Shown here one piece after another: positions 10,433-23,479 of a stretch of DNA of 64,000 bases. The stretch is from Cycas panzhihuaensis (lineage: Eukaryota; Cycadophyta), in assembly GCA_023213395.1 (NCBI GenBank), contig CM041465.1, positions 73,477,741 to 73,541,740 of the forward strand. Direction: 5' to 3'. How positions within the stretch are numbered: position 1 is the stretch's first letter; the number at the start of each line of letters is the position of its first letter. The notes beneath the pieces were generated by a model that saw only the letters and a program-made list of their open reading frames with translations, was not told the DNA's origin and did no database searches. Both the position numbers and the translations under genes were made by a program.

Positions 10433-12927
10433 GTTTAAGTTATAAAGAGCTTGAAGCTAGCAGATGACTTGGAAACTCAATGCTTTCGTCGCTTAAGTTC
10501 CACCTTCTAACAAAACCAACAGTCATAATCTTACTAGAAAATCCAACAACTGAATGGTGTGATGAGGGGTGGAGGACTAGGCAAAAGAGTTGGTCCAACC
10601 CTGATCTATAGAAGAGATCCAATAGTTGACCAAGCCAAATCTAGGACAAGGTAGGTACGGTTGATCTGCATGGACGTACCATGCTTTCCCTGGGATTCAC
10701 AGCCCCAATAACACCATTTTCGAACCTCCTTTCCCTCAAGCAACCTTAATTGACGTGTACTGACCGTATAGTCAGTTGGTCTCCTAGGGAATGCACCAAG
10801 CTTAAAGTTATTTTAGAGGCAAGGTTTGAACCTTTTTCAGGCCTCTCCTACTTGATTTTAAAGTTCATTTTTAAAAGATTGAAGTGGACTTTAGAGTAGA
10901 TTTTACTTGGATGATGTGGATACTTGATTAATGTTTACAATGAAAAATATCTTTAAAGAGAAGCAACCAAGTACATTACAATGAACACTTTGAGTGTTTT
11001 ACAAGAACACTTTATAGTGTGAAGTAGTGCTATCATATCAAAGTAAAAGAAGTGCTTGAGTACAATGTATAAATGTAAGCACTTTGAAGAAGGTGCTAAG
11101 CGTTTCAAATGAAAATGAGCAAAGCCTTTGTGTTGAGAATGTAAGTGGGTTCCTTTTAATGCTTGAAGAAAAGAGATGGAGATTGCTTGCAAACTGAAGA
11201 TGCCAAGCACCAAGTGTTGGGACTTTGAAATAGTCCCAACGATCAACAAAAAATTGAGTGATTTTATTATGTAACAAGTTTCCTTGAGTCCTTTTTGAGA
11301 CTAAGAGAAGTAGGTCACCATGCAAGGTGCCTTAAGAAACATGTTGAAATAGTGATGAGGATCACTTTAGCAAGGTTACAACACTTAAAAATCACTTCTT
11401 TCAATGCCTTTTAACACTTGCAAACATAAAATAAGTGTTAAATAAGACAAAACATGCCAAAAAACAAAGTCTGAAATTTAACTTTTTTTGAAACTTTGAG
11501 CAGCAAAAACACCATGTAGGGAGCCTTGATTGAAGACTTTAACCAAGTAATTTTAATCTTCAAAGATGAGTAACTGATTTAGCATTAGTGATTTGATGAA
11601 ATCACTAAGTACAATGAAGATTTTAAACTCCGAAAAATGAAAAAAAAGTTGATTTTTTCCTTACAAGAATTGAGCCAAAAAGTCTTGAATGACTAAAATG
11701 GCTTTAAAAAAAGGAAAAAATATTACTTTTTAATGAGGCAGATCACTAAAAAGGACTTGATTGCCTATTTGACTTAATGTGGAGTCACTATAATCAAAAA
11801 TTGAAAAAATCACTAAAAAAGGGCTTAAAAATCACTTTAAAAAGTGATTTAAAAATGACTTAGGGTAAATAACATAAAGTTATATTCTGTAGCTTAGATA
11901 ATATTCACTTGATTCAAAAAGTGAATATTCTAAAGAATATTCCTAAAAACATAAATAAAGTTTATTTTATAAAGTATGTTCTTCGAAATACTTTGAAAAA
12001 ATCAAAATTTTGAGTGACAGCGTGACTTGGTGGGTCGGGCCGCTCCCGTGGACACTCAGACGGAGAGAACAGTGTGGAGACTTTGCGGATCGAGCTCAAA
12101 ATTGAGGAGCAGGGGCACCCAACCAACACTCAGCTATCCATGAAGTTTCACCGAGTTTCGTGCAACGTGTAGTGAGTTCTAAGCATTTGATACTTTGGCT
12201 AGTCACATGGCTTTGAGGAGAAAAATGGGTTTATACGGCTGCTATAGGGCTTTAAACCCACTAAATACTCACTGTATCTCTTCTCTTAAGTCTACTATAG
12301 CTGCATGTAGGGTCAAAATGTGGACAGTTAGCCTACTGTGAAGAAAATGAGTTAAAAATTTTGTTTTTTGAAGTAGAAATCACCATAAACAGTGATAAAT
12401 CAACTCAAATCTTATTAGAAACATTAGATAATAGTTGTAGATCACTTATATCAACTTGAGAACTAATTTACAGTCAAGAACAAGCTAGATAAAATCAGCA
12501 CAAGAGATTTTGAGCCTTTTAGTGGGGTTTAAGGGCTGAAAATGCCCAAAATTTATCCACAGCCTGCAAAAAGTCTGAAACTTGAAATAAAATCAGTCAG
12601 TGAGATTTAAACACCATCATAATACTCCAACACTCTGATTTGGAAGAAGAACCAACTGAAAAAAATCAATCTTCAGTGAAAAAACACAAGAAAACTTGAG
12701 TAGATTAGCTCAAAACCCTTGAAAAAGATCTGAAAAAAAAATTTAGAACCGAGTATGATGAGCTCTAGCCACTAAAATTGCTCTAGAAATGTCTTTGATC
12801 TGTGGTGGTGAGCTTAAACAAACCTTGGATCGTCTTCGGAGAGCGAAGGTCATCACCAAGGGTTTGTAAAACCCTTCTAAGTCTCCCTTGAAGAAGAAAT
12901 CAAAATAGAGGTAACTAGTCTCCTCTA
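10433..12927 (-). other. C2 long untranslated leader
   Basis: About 2.5 kb without a credible gene. Nearest gag is a block shared by the P family (about 10660-10830), including the Met-tRNA-independent segment around GGTACGTCCATGC. Two copies of a recurrent stem-loop motif occur, at 11313-11331 and 11507-11525 (minus-strand sense). Between them are many AAATCACT/AGTGATTT alternations. A GC-rich stretch lies at about 12010-12200, as in C8 and C10. Confidence 0.65.
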
Positions 12928-12941
12928 GCTCCGATATCAAA

Positions 12942-13511
12942 TGTTGAGAATGCCAAAGGATAAGAATGCCTAAGACCAATAAAATCCAAGATCATGAAGA
13001 TAGTTCACTCTAGTTCTAGAAACCATAGGAGAAAAACTAAAAGATAAGCAAGACCAAGATCAAAGGAGCAAGATGATACTAAAGTATGAGGAGAAGGAAT
13101 TAGTCCAACTCCAAAGGAATACCAGTTGATTAGCAAACTGATAGCATAACATTACACTCCAACTCTACATATGAGACATGAGGAGAGGTCTCAATATATA
13201 GAGAAACCGAGGTTACCTAACAGTGTTGGATGTTTGACAAGTGGCAAACATCCAAGCTATATGCAATGCATGTCTTGCATGTCATGTATGAAGGACATGT
13301 GTCCTTTTGGGCTCTCAAGTGAGCAAAGATGCATGAGGGTCTATTTGACCTTTTAGTTTAGACCTTTTAGTTACAATGTTATGTCACTAGGAGGAATGTG
13401 GGTGTGCACTTTATCACTTAAGTGATAAGTCACCCCATAAAGTACAAAATGATGAATGAAAGAATAAAGTGAATAAAGTACATACTTAACATGTAAACAT
13501 AAGGTTTAACA
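12942..13511 (-). repeat. C2 5' LTR and adjoining primer site
   Basis: 570 bp. The primer site at 12928-12939 reads TGATATCGGAGC on the minus strand, a mutated TGGTATCAGAGC. The long inverted repeat is at 13226-13255 and the 18-bp palindrome at 13411-13428. A minus-strand TATA box lies in the TATATAG segment around 13196. Confidence 0.9.
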
Positions 13512-13516
13512 GGTTA

Positions 13517-13560
13517 GGCACACGTGTTCCTAGCTTTTCGAGCCATTCAACTCCAAGTAC
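13517..13560 (-). pseudogene. G1 protease fragment between C2 and C3
   Basis: Only 44 bases of host element remain between the two insertions. The minus strand encodes VLGVEWLEKLGTRVPN, the conserved segment after the gypsy protease (VLGVxWL). It joins in frame to DVDVVL at 21374 once C3 and one target copy are removed. Confidence 0.85.
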
Positions 13561-13916
13561 TGTTGAGGGAATGGATCTAGGGATCTAGTGCACTAACACT
13601 ACACAATGGCAAATAGTGGAGACAAGCACAATGTGCTCAACAAGAGAATGCTAATAGCTTGAGCTCAAAGAGGAGAAGTGTAGAATATGATCACTCTCCA
13701 TGTAATTTCAGCTTATATAATGAGGATGCTCATTAGGGTTTGGAATTTGAGTTTTCCCTCCCAATGACATTCAAATGAGATTACATGAAATGAACTTTAT
13801 GTCATTTCACTTAAGTGACTTAGGCATAGTCACCTTATCCTAAAGTTATAAACATAAAAGTGACTTTATCTAATTCTAACTTCATGAAATGACCATGTGA
13901 CATTAACATCGTCACA
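13561..13916 (-). repeat. C3 3' LTR
   Basis: 356 bp, TGTTGAGGGA to ATCGTCACA, followed by the polypurine tract ATCCCCCCCTTA. It contains the 12-bp palindrome TCACTTAAGTGA at 13807-13818, whose core is shared with the P-family LTRs. Confidence 0.92.
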
Positions 13917-14439
13917 ATCCCCCCCTTAATGGCAGAAGGTCATTTTCCTTTATCCTATTCTAATCTATGAGGTCTTCATTATAGCCTCATTATTACATTG
14001 AGAAAAAAATCCTACAACCTACAAGACACTCTTGTGGGAAAACCCTGGGGAATAAAACCCACGACTTGACTTCCTATTCTATGAAGTGGCTTAGGCGGCT
14101 CTTTGAGTGTAGCCGATAGCCAAGCAAAGACAAGTTGGTTGTGCGACTTCAATCATCGAGTCTCCATATACCGTTTCGTCATCCCCATGCCCTTCGGGTT
14201 TTCATAGGTTCGATTTTGAAACAAGTACAACCCAAGCTCCTTCGCGCCCATGAGGGGTTTTCACGAATGGGAGAGAGAGACTTACTCTAATCCTTCCGCG
14301 CCCACAAGGGGTTTTCACGAATGGGATAGAGTATCTTTGGTCCTATGTACCATCTCCTTCAATCGCTTGGAGATGGAGGCCCTAAGGTCGAGTCATTGCC
14401 GAACTGTTCAAACTTCACCCTTTGCGGTTTGGTGAAGAT

Positions 14440-17400
14440 ATCACCACTTGATCCATTGTGGGCGGTGTTCCAATTGTATTGTGCTTAGTCATGGACGTTT
14501 AGGATCCCGTGGACTTTTGTACTAATGTGCTTTGTATGATCATGAAAAGTGATTCTTGGCCATGTGGATTCTTGTCGATTGTCCACATGTAAGCTCGTTG
14601 GACCTGTCTGGGTGATATCCAAAGTATGTAATAATTTGCGAAGCCATATCACCTCCTTGCTAGTCTCGAGCGACTATGTATTCGGCTCAAGAAGAGAATC
14701 TGCGGTGATTTTACGCCTTGATCGCCATGAAATTGGAGCTGTTCCAAGAAATGTGATGTACCCGGACATTGATCTTCCCGTATTTTTGTCACCGGCAAAA
14801 TCCGAGTCTGTATGTCAGAAGTCTGAAATCATTGTTGTGCTCATACAACAAACCAAGTTTGCTGGTCGTCTTTAGGTACTTCAACACTCGTATTGCTGCT
14901 TGCCAATGGTTCTGCTTTGGAGTTGTCATGTGACGGGCAAGAATGCCAACGGCATGGGCAATATCTGGCCTTGTGTTGGTAACATAAATGAGGCTACCTA
15001 CAAGTTGCCGATAGAGTGTTGCGTCTGCCTCTCGAGTGTCTTCATCAGAAAGTTTGGCATTAGGCTCCATTGGAGTATACATCGCTCGCATCTTCTAATC
15101 CGAACTTGATTAGAAGATCATTGATATATTTTCCTTGGGAGAGAAAGATTTTTCCATTGCATTGAGTTACCTCAATTCCCAAGTAATATCTCATTAGTCC
15201 GAGGTCAGATAGTTCGAAGGATTTTGACAAGTCCATCTTTAATTTGCTAATATCCTGCTCACTATTTCCAATTATCAGCATGTCGTCCACAAAGATCAGG
15301 AGATATGTGACTTTGCCTTTTTCTCTCTTAATAAACAAAGTTGCATCAATGTCTTGATAGTCACATACCTCATATCCAAGTTGCCTCACTTTGTTGGACA
15401 ACTTGGTGAACCAAGCGCGAGGGGCTTGTTTTAGGCCATATAACGACTTTTTCAGTCTACACACTTTCTACTCTTGTCCTGCTATCTCAAAGCCTTCAGG
15501 CTGTGTCATGTAGATTTCTTCTTCCAAATCTCCATTGAGAAAAGTAGTTTTCACATCGAGTTGGTGGATTTTCCAACCCTGTTGAGCAGCCAAGGCCACA
15601 AGTGCTCTGATTGTGGGCCATTTGGTAGTTGGTGCGAAGACTTCTGTGTAGTCGATGCCTTCCCTTTGGGTGAATCCTTTTGCGACCAACCTCGCCTTGT
15701 GTTTTTCAAGGGTGCCGTCTGATCTGTATTTATTTTTGAACACCCATTTGTTTCTGACTACCTTCCTTCCCAAAGGCAGATCAACGAGCTCCCATGTACT
15801 GTTCTTAATCAAGGATTGGTATTCCTCATTCATGGCATTTCTCCAAACTGTGTGTTTCACAGCTTCTTGGTATGATAGAGGCTCGTCATTTGAAGCAAGG
15901 TGCAGTTCTGCTGGTTCAAGCTCTATGGGAAGTGATGTTTGCTCCCTTGCTCTGTAGGCACCACTTCGAGTGCCAGTTTTGCCTACCTCATCAGATCTCA
16001 AGTCTTTGTGCAACTGGTAGGCTTCTCGAAAACCTTTGGTTGGGAATGAGGTTTTCATTTCCACAACATCCTGGTCTTCATTTTGATCCTGAAAAGGATC
16101 ATGGGAGATGTACGATCCGGAGGTTGATGACATTGCTGGAGAAGACGGCCCTACAACTGAAGGTGGTGAAGGTGGTTCTTCTGCAACTCCTTTTCCTTTT
16201 GATGCTTGACGTGGTGATTCCTGGCTATTCTCCCAAGATGGCGCTGGGTTGGCACACATTGGCACAGGATCTGAGTCAAGGATAGTGTCCTCTGGGGCTC
16301 TATTGTCAGATTCCAAAATTTTGAGTATTTCTTGATGTCTCCCCAAATGTTGGAATCAGACATCATATTCTGGACATCGTTGTCTCTATGAGATGGTGCT
16401 TTAGAATCAAGTTGAAGTAGTTGATCCTCTGTCCGCAAACACCACATCTCTAGTGATAATGATCTTCTTTAATGTCGAATGAAGACCTTGTACCCTTTCT
16501 TGTTCATAGGGTACCCAACAAAGATGCCCTTTAAAGCTCGCTACGGAGCTTATTTCTATGCTCATCAAGAATGTGAGCATAACAAGTAGAGCCAAAAATT
16601 TTGAAGTGATGGACGGTGGGAGTCCGGTCCACCCATCGTTCATTTGGAGACGGGCCGAGCTTTGATGGACTTATGTTGTTCATGCAGTAGATTGCAGTAT
16701 AAATAGCTTCGGCCCAAAGATATGCAGGCACATTCTTGAAGACAAGCATAGCGTGCCATATTCATTATGGTTCTATTAGCCCTTCGGCAACTCCATTCTG
16801 TGAGGGTACCGCAATAGTTGTTTGATGCTTGATCCTCACGACACAAGAAATCTTGAATTCATTTGAAGTGTATTCGCCACCATTGTCGATCCCGAGACAC
16901 TTGGTTGATATCTGGATTCCTTCTCCGTGAGAGCCTTGAATGCCTTGAATCCGTGAATGCTTCATCTTTTGATTTGAGAAAGGTCACCCATACCTTTCGG
17001 TGAAGTCATCAATAAATGTAATATAGTACCTCTTCCGTGTGAGAGAAGGGATAGGCATAGGCCCACAGATGTCTGAGTGTACTAATTCAAGAGGTTGACT
17101 GGCTTTCCATTGACTCTGGGGAAATGGCTGTCTGTGGGATTTGGCAATAATGCAAGCTTCACATTTGAATGGCTTAGAGGAAAATCTAGGCAGACCTGGA
17201 GTAGAATGAGAGATTTCCTTAAGCCAATCAAGTTTGATGTGCCCCATGCGAGCATGCCAAAGAGCTTCTAGGGACAGCTTGGAATGAGTCAATGTGACAT
17301 TATATGCAAGTTCTTCCACAACACAGATGGGGGCAACAACTTGGTATGCAGAAGAAGACAATGTGGTTCCAGTCAATCTAAATAGCTTACCTTCAAGTTT

Positions 17401-17780
17401 CCCAGTCATTACCACAGAACATGAAGGCAGGTGAATAACACTAAGAACTTGATTATTAGCTGTGACACTCAAGTCGAATCCACGGGAGACAAGTGTGGAT
17501 AACGACAGAAGGTTTTGTTTGAGATGGGGAATATACAAGACATCTTTTAAAGGAAAATTGGGCAAGCCTGGGAGCTTCAGGCATATAGAGACCATGCCTT
17601 GAACAGGTTGTGTCGACTTATCAGCCATGTGTACTACTCCGGTGACCTCTGAATCAAAATCCTGAAAGAAGTCCCGGTGACAAGTCATGTGATGGGTAGC
17701 TCCTATGTCCATAACCCAGTCTGATGATGATGTTGATGTAGCATTTGCCTGTCCAAGTGGTCGAGGTAGCGGCAAATCAA
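14440..17780 (-). pseudogene. pol: C3 pol pseudogene (PR-IN-RT-RH)
   Basis: Protease WVMDIGATHHMT (about 17680-17715) has Ile in place of the usual Ser of DSGA. Integrase begins WHARMGHIKLDWL with CEAC and HSDICGPM, and is broken after TFIDDFTERYG near 16984. Later integrase pieces, DNGGEY and NGVAE, lie at 16765-16965. RT spans about 15060-16000 with a single stop at about 15466: KWVFKNKYRSDGT, LDVKTTFLNGDLEEEIYMTQ, LYGLKQAPRAWF and FVDD at 15282-15293. RNase H starts GSLIYVTNTRPDIAHAVG, then shifts frame at about 14830, where TDSDFAGDKNTGRSMSGY continues. RT is the best-preserved domain. Confidence 0.9.
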
Positions 17781-18879
17781 GCTGACAAATGGCTGTGCCA
17801 CAGTGTGCCTCGATGTACCTCTTAGGTCTAGAAGCAATAGATGAAGTGGATGCTTCCCTGCTTTGTTGAATACATGCCTCAATGAGATTTGCTCCTGCAA
17901 ATAAGTCATCATGACTCTCATCAACATTGTGGGCTTGATGTTGTTGTTGTTGATGACGAGGCAATCTGTTGTAGTCAATGCGGCAATCTTTTGCAAGGTG
18001 TCCTTTCCTGTTACACCTTTGACAAGTGGGGGCATTGTTGTTTGGTACATCTCGATTGTGATCTTTTGACTACTATTTTCTTCTTGACCTTGTTGTTGCC
18101 TATGTGGTTGTCCCTGTTGCTTTCTCCTGCCTCTTCACGACCTCTTCTTCCTCCGCGTGAAGATTGACCTTACTGTTTGGTGTAGTATACTTCCTCGTCC
18201 ATGTCAGCTTCAAAGGCTGCATTAGGAGTTGAATCTGAAAGTGGGAAGCTAGTAGTGAAGGTCTTGTCATGTTCAATAAACTTCTCAGCTAATGCTTCGA
18301 AGTTGAGGGTCTTTAGTGTGCCAGATGACTGAAGATTTCCTAGCAGGTTCTTATAATCGTGAACATGCATCGGATTGAATTAGGAAGGCCCAAGTTATGC
18401 ATTGGGTCTTAAAATCCCTATCAATGGCCTGTTTAATGAGGCGAAGAGCATTGATGGTTTCATGTGCTCGCCCTTTCTGCATTCGCATCTTGTTCATCTT
18501 CAATACCATATGAACAAACTCCAAGTCTGATCGAGTATCGAAGTTTTTTTTTAGGACTTCGAGGACCTTGAAGGCAGTGTCGTGCTGCGTGTCATCGATC
18601 AGGTTGTGCAAGGAGTAATCTGTAACTAGCAGGATCCCTGCTCTGATCTTCTGGTCTTCAATGATCCACTGTCGCCGTTGCGGATTATGAGTAGGAGGAG
18701 CTGGAGGTGTGCCACCACTCTGCGGTGTGGTGTCGGTTGCAAGTACTATCGGGGTTCGCTCCAAGTGGTCCAGCCAGAGTCCCTCATACTTGGCTGCGTT
18801 CTTAACTCCCGTGAACCATAGATCCCAATTCTCCTTCCCTTTAGCATCGGTTCACATTCTGCTTGAAGTTGGTCGACAT
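17781..18879 (-). pseudogene. gag: C3 gag pseudogene
   Basis: Likely start at 18879 (MSTNFKQN), with a frame change soon after. Recognisable gag pieces are NWDLWFTGVKNAAKYEGLW and a 137-codon open stretch (18351-18764) ending in the gag helical region. Closer to pol is a canonical CCHC knuckle, CQRCNRKGHLAKDC (about 17990-18035), followed by a Gln/His run. At least three frame breaks. Confidence 0.82.
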
Positions 18880-20997
18880 GGTGGTGTGAAAAGATGAATA
18901 AGAGTGATGTATATAAATGTGTAGGAAAATGCACTAAGTAGAAGAAGGTGGAGTCACTGACACTTGTGACAGGTCTACCTGACGCAGCAGGGAATAATGA
19001 TGTAATGCAATGTCAGATGTGGAAGTAAAGAGATCACAAATAAGTATGTGATGTAAGTGATCTAATCAAGATAAGTGAGAAGGCCTGTAGAAATAGGCAT
19101 GTGGGTGCACACAACTGATAACCAAAGTGATGTAGAATGTGTAACAAACCCAAACCTCTAACCTGTATCCAAAGTAGGTGAGGTGTCGATGCCTAAGGGG
19201 GCTTCTAGTATACGTAATTAATGGCCTTCATCCGCAATACCCGCACCGTTCCTTGGTGATGAAATCCAAGTAAACGTGGAGCCCAGGTACTACCGGTCCT
19301 CACCCAGTTCACCAATGAGCAGCGATATACTCTCCGAAGAGAAGTACATGCATGTCCCACGGCTATGACGAATATTGGCCCAGCTAAATTAATTATCTTG
19401 ATTAAGGGTTTTCAGTTTTTCCGGATGGTTATCAGGATAATCCCTGATTGGAGGCTGTAGGTATGGCTAACCTGTCCCTCCACCACTATACCGGTTATGA
19501 CCAGACCCAGTATGAAACTCACACCTCCCTTAGGGCCTGGACTTCGGCCAACCTTGGTCTATTTCAACCAAGGCGAGTATGTGCATAAGTCAAGAACTGG
19601 CGGTACAAAGTCGTCGAGATGAGTTGATTTTAAGGAAAGTGCTCTTGTTCTCGAATGTCATGTAAAAATAATGGCCGAATGTAAATGAATGTAAATGCTC
19701 CACTTAAGTGTTGTTGCCGTGTCCAAGTGTAGTGATGATGTGTCCACCTAGTGCCCAAATGGCACTCTATGTGCCCAAGTGGCACTCAATGAAGTCTCCA
19801 AGTGCATGCAAACATTAAAATCATACACATGATGAGCCAAATCATCGGATATTGCTCCGATCCAGATGATTGGCTTTACAAAGGATTTAAGTACCTTGTT
19901 CTTTTTACAAAATGGCCAAAATAGGCCTCTAAAAGCCACAAAGGCTATAAATGTCTTTAAAAAACCCCTTTTACATACAATAAATTTTTTTTTTTTTTTA
20001 AAGAAGGAGAAAAAAAAACTAAAAATTTGAGAAATACAAGGTATGCTGAAAATTCAAATTTTCAGCAAACTAAGTCTCTATTGTTAAAATCTCTGCATCC
20101 GCTTATATGGCACGAATTTCAAAATTTTGAAAAAATTAAAATTTCAGTTCTTTGGCCTTCACCTGCACTTTCCAAATATACAAAAATTTTTGAAAAATCT
20201 TGTCAAAAACAGGCAAAAAAGCCAGTTTTAACTTGTGGCCAAAATGTACTAGAAAACCTAAAAATTGTCATAACTTTTCAACGGAGCGTCGGATTCTTGT
20301 GAGGCCTGTCCCAAATGATAGATCGGGATGAGGAGATCCAAAAACATGTATTACAGCAGGAAAAAACTCCTCAGATTTTTCTAGATATGAGATTTTTAAA
20401 CTTGGAAAATGGCTGCAAAAACAGGTTGTTTGACCCCTTTAAACTCAAAATCTCGCGTCGCTCCAGTAGACAAAAGTGCTTAGGAGGCCAAGACGCACCT
20501 ACTGGTGAAATTTTGTGCGATTCTGGGCACTTTGATCTTTTGGCATCTTGTTGTCAGACAATCTGCATCAGATCCGCATCCGTACGGTTTGATTTTATAC
20601 TTTAAAATCTGCCTCTAATCAGTGAGAGTCACTGATTTCTTCTTCTGCAACCTTGAAATCTAACTTTTACTGCAAAAAAATGGCAAAAAATAGGCCAAAA
20701 TGCCAGATTTGGGGCTCAAAAGGATGGCTGAAAATTGCTAACAGTTGAGCAATTCCTATGCTCCTTTAGGCCTGCAAATAGGTTGCTTTTAAGCAGCCAC
20801 ACTCCTTCCTCTTATCTGCAGAAATAAAATAGTACAACAACATATAATTTTGTACTAAAAATCTGCTATAAAAAGAGCTTTAAAAAATAGATTTAAAAAA
20901 AAATCTCAACTCTTCACTTCACATGAATGGTGAAGAAGAGGAGAACATAGCTTGCAATCTCCTTGCAAGTGAGTGTGGCACTAGGATCCACCCAATG
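18880..20997 (-). other. C3 untranslated leader
   Basis: About 2.1 kb between primer site and gag. Short open stretches show no domain. An A/T homopolymer tract lies at about 19984-20018. It shares no obvious motif with the P-family leaders. Confidence 0.55.
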
Positions 20998-21011
20998 GCT
21001 CTGATACCACT

Positions 21012-21368
21012 TGTTGAGGGAATGGATCTAGGGATCTAGTGCACTAACACTACACAATGGCAAATAGTGGAGACAAGCACAATGTGCTCAACAAGAGAAT
21101 GCTAATAGCTTAAGCTCAAAGAGGAGAAGTGTAGAATATGATCACTCTCCATGTAATTTAAGCTTATATAATGAGGATGCTCATTAGGGTTTGGAATTTG
21201 AGTTTTCCCTCCCAATGACATTCAAATGAAATTACAATGAAATGAACTTTATGTCATTTCACTTAAGTGACTTAGGCATAGTCACCTTATCCTAAAGTTA
21301 TAAACATAAAAGTGACTTTATCTAATTCTAACTTCATGAAATGACCATGTGACATTAACATCGTCACA
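21012..21368 (-). repeat. C3 5' LTR and adjoining primer site
   Basis: 357 bp, nearly identical to 13561-13916. The primer site at 20998-21009 reads TGGTATCAGAGCC on the minus strand, two bases from the LTR. The TCACTTAAGTGA palindrome is at 21259-21270 and a TATATAA box near 21165. Confidence 0.93.
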
Positions 21369-21373
21369 AGTAC

Positions 21374-21631
21374 GACATCTACATCTCCTATGGAGAGGGC
21401 ATAATAATTACTACAAAAGGTAGGGGGTATCGAGTTGAAGCTGTCAACTAGCGAACTTGCCATCACAATATATCTGTTTGTCACCTAGTACGACTACTTG
21501 AAAGGTCTTGGATCTATCAACAAAAAGACCTGAATGGTTTGCAACCTTATTGTTTATAAATTGGTGAGTGCTTTCTGAGTCGATAAGGATGACTACCTTT
21601 TCCTTGTGTAGGAGTCCCTGTAGGTTGATGG
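21374..21631 (-). pseudogene. G1 protease active-site region
   Basis: The minus strand encodes INLQGLLHKEKVVILIDSES then THQFINNKVA, the gypsy retropepsin with the catalytic DSG changed to DSE (about 21566-21590). After one frame change it reads FCSNYYALSIGDVDVVL, which joins GVEWLEKLG at 13560. The upstream part of the gene is replaced by C4 at 21632. Confidence 0.85.
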
Positions 21632-21837
21632 TGTTGGATTTGGTAAGAGTAATGTTTTATCTAGACTTTATAACACTTCTCTAATGTACTTTTATGAGGG
21701 TTATATATCATTCCCTCTTCTCTATGTTTGTGACAAGTGGCACACATGCATTCAACCCTATCTAAGAGTTATGTAATTTGTACCATATTTATAGAGGGTT
21801 CTCCCTAATTAATGATCAATTCATTGAGCGTTTAACA
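21632..21837 (+). repeat. C4 5' LTR and adjoining primer site
   Basis: 206 bp, TGTTGGATTT to CGTTTAACA. The primer site TGGTATTAGAGCAAGG starts at 21838. A TATTTATAGAG promoter-like box lies around 21787-21797. The start is inferred from the TG and from the break in G1's protease. Confidence 0.8.
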
Positions 21838-21849
21838 TGGTATTAGAGC

Positions 21850-22549
21850 AAGGTTAACTGCTTGCTTGTACGCAGATATAATAAAGGTTCTAGAAAGAGG
21901 AGCTTGATAGGGTTTCTGTCTAAAGAAGATCGAAGGAAACTGAAAATACTCAAACTACCAAGCAAATAAGATTTGTGCAAAACATAGACAAAGACGAAGT
22001 ATGAACGAAGTATGGATAGCCATGCATGTTGTACAGACTATACAGATTAGATTTAAAAAAATGCTCTGATTTGGCTCATATTTTACCAGCAAGGTTGTAG
22101 CAGTGAGGTCATCAATCTTCTCCAAAGGCTCGACTGAAAATAAGGTCATTTCAAGGCTATTTTAACCTTGTTTTAGTGGGCACAGGTTTGCAAAGACAAC
22201 TGTAGATTTCTTCAGTTCTGCTCAAAATTTACGAGTAATATTGGTCTTAAATCTTTCCTCTCTTTAATATAAATCATTTGAGACCAATCTTGAAGGATCT
22301 TATTGAAGATTTTGGAAAATATCAATGTTTTTCTCCAAAAATCCTAACTGCCAATCTGAACTTTGACCTAAGTTTCTACCCAAACTAGAAAGCTTTTTCA
22401 AAATCTACATCTCGAGGGCTTCGATTTGCATCTATTTTTCTTCAATCTCGTACACTTGCAATTTTCCATACAATTTCGTATATTGTACGGTCGTATGGCT
22501 CATAAAGTGTAGTTACAAAGGTCTGTTCTCTCAGTCTCATTAAATCAAA
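21850..22549 (+). other. C4 untranslated leader
   Basis: 700 bases with no domain. The sequence resembles the C5 leader in composition and position. Confidence 0.5.
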
Positions 22550-23440
22550 ATGGCCTCTTTTGTAGTAGCACTTGTTGAAGCAGATAAACTCACAGAAACC
22601 AATTTTAGCATTTCGAAAATTAAAATAGAAGGGCTTCTGAAAACAAAATATGCATGGAAAATAACAACTAGAGAGTAGAAGAAACCTATAGACATTGTTG
22701 ATTAGATAAACTGGGAAGAAAGGGACAATATGACTATTGCCATTCTCAAACTCTCAATTTTAGATTCACTTCTATCCTATGTAGATGGCATAGAAACCTC
22801 TTCAAAAATCTAGAAAATAATGACTTCTTTGTTAGTCAAAGGAATGAAGCTAGAATAATTGCCCTAATGGAAGAACTGTACAAACTTAGAATGAGAGAAA
22901 GTCAACTAATTTTTGAATTTATTGCAAAAGTGAACAATGTCAAAAATAATCTTATTACAGCCAAATATAAGATTACAGATATAGAACTAGTTCACTTGGT
23001 ATTGAATAAACTACCCAAATCATTTGACAACATGGTCAATATGCTGCCAGGAGGAGGTCAAACTACAAAAATGCCCTTTCAAGTCCCAACAAGGCATATG
23101 TTAAATTAGGAACAAATGAACAAAAGGTATGAAAAAAATGGAGAAATTGAAGAAGCCTTTGTATCCAAACTTAACTTGGGCAACAGAGGACGTGGACAAC
23201 CCACCTTTCGTGGATGTGGCATAACACCTCCAATAGGCACTAGAGGATGCTGGATAGAAGCAAGAGACAAAGCAAGGTCTACACATCCAAGAGACTCTAG
23301 AGCCTGCTTCAACTATGGGAGACTTGGTCACTTTTCAAGCAATTGCCAAGCTTTTGATGTATGCTATCACTGCAAGTAATCAAGACATTTTCCTTATCAA
23401 TACCCTAAAACGTGTGTCGAAATTTAGAGAGAGAAGCAAG
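22550..23440 (+). pseudogene. gag: C4 gag pseudogene
   Basis: ATG at 22550 opens MASFVVALVEADKLTETNFS, parallel to C1's gag. Stops occur within the first 50 codons. An 80-codon open stretch at 22867-23106 carries the gag region MEELYKLRMRESQLIFEF and LNKLPKSFDNMVN. The first zinc knuckle (about 23307-23348) reads CFNYGRLGHFSSNC with Tyr for the second Cys as in C1. The second is cut by a stop (CYHCK*SRH). Confidence 0.8.
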
Positions 23441-23479
23441 TAGCAAGTCACTATAGCAAGGAGTAAGATAAAGTGGAAG

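Larger units (their letters stand above)
5681..13511 (-). mobile_element. C2: P-family Ty1/copia element
   Basis: 7.8 kb, flanked by the perfect 5-bp target duplication GGTTA (5676-5680 and 13512-13516). LTRs at 5681-6236 and 12942-13511, polypurine tract at 6237-6246, primer site at 12928-12939. Gag and pol lie on the minus strand. Inserted in G1's protease between codons for VPN and HDEN. LTR copies differ by several percent by eye, and the 5' copy has a short internal duplication near 13355. It is an old insertion with broken genes. Confidence 0.95.
13561..21368 (-). mobile_element. C3: full-length Ty1/copia element
   Basis: 7.8 kb with LTRs at 13561-13916 and 21012-21368. Target duplication AGTAC is perfect (13556-13560 and 21369-21373). 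The polypurine tract at 13917-13931 and primer site at 20998-21009 set the minus orientation. It sits inside G1's protease at the VVL|GVEW position. Its LTR differs from the P family, but its coding layout is standard copia. Confidence 0.95.

Noticed and set aside
15474-16285. Plus-strand open frames of 82-137 codons
   Set aside because: They are antisense shadows of C3's RT and integrase region on the minus strand.
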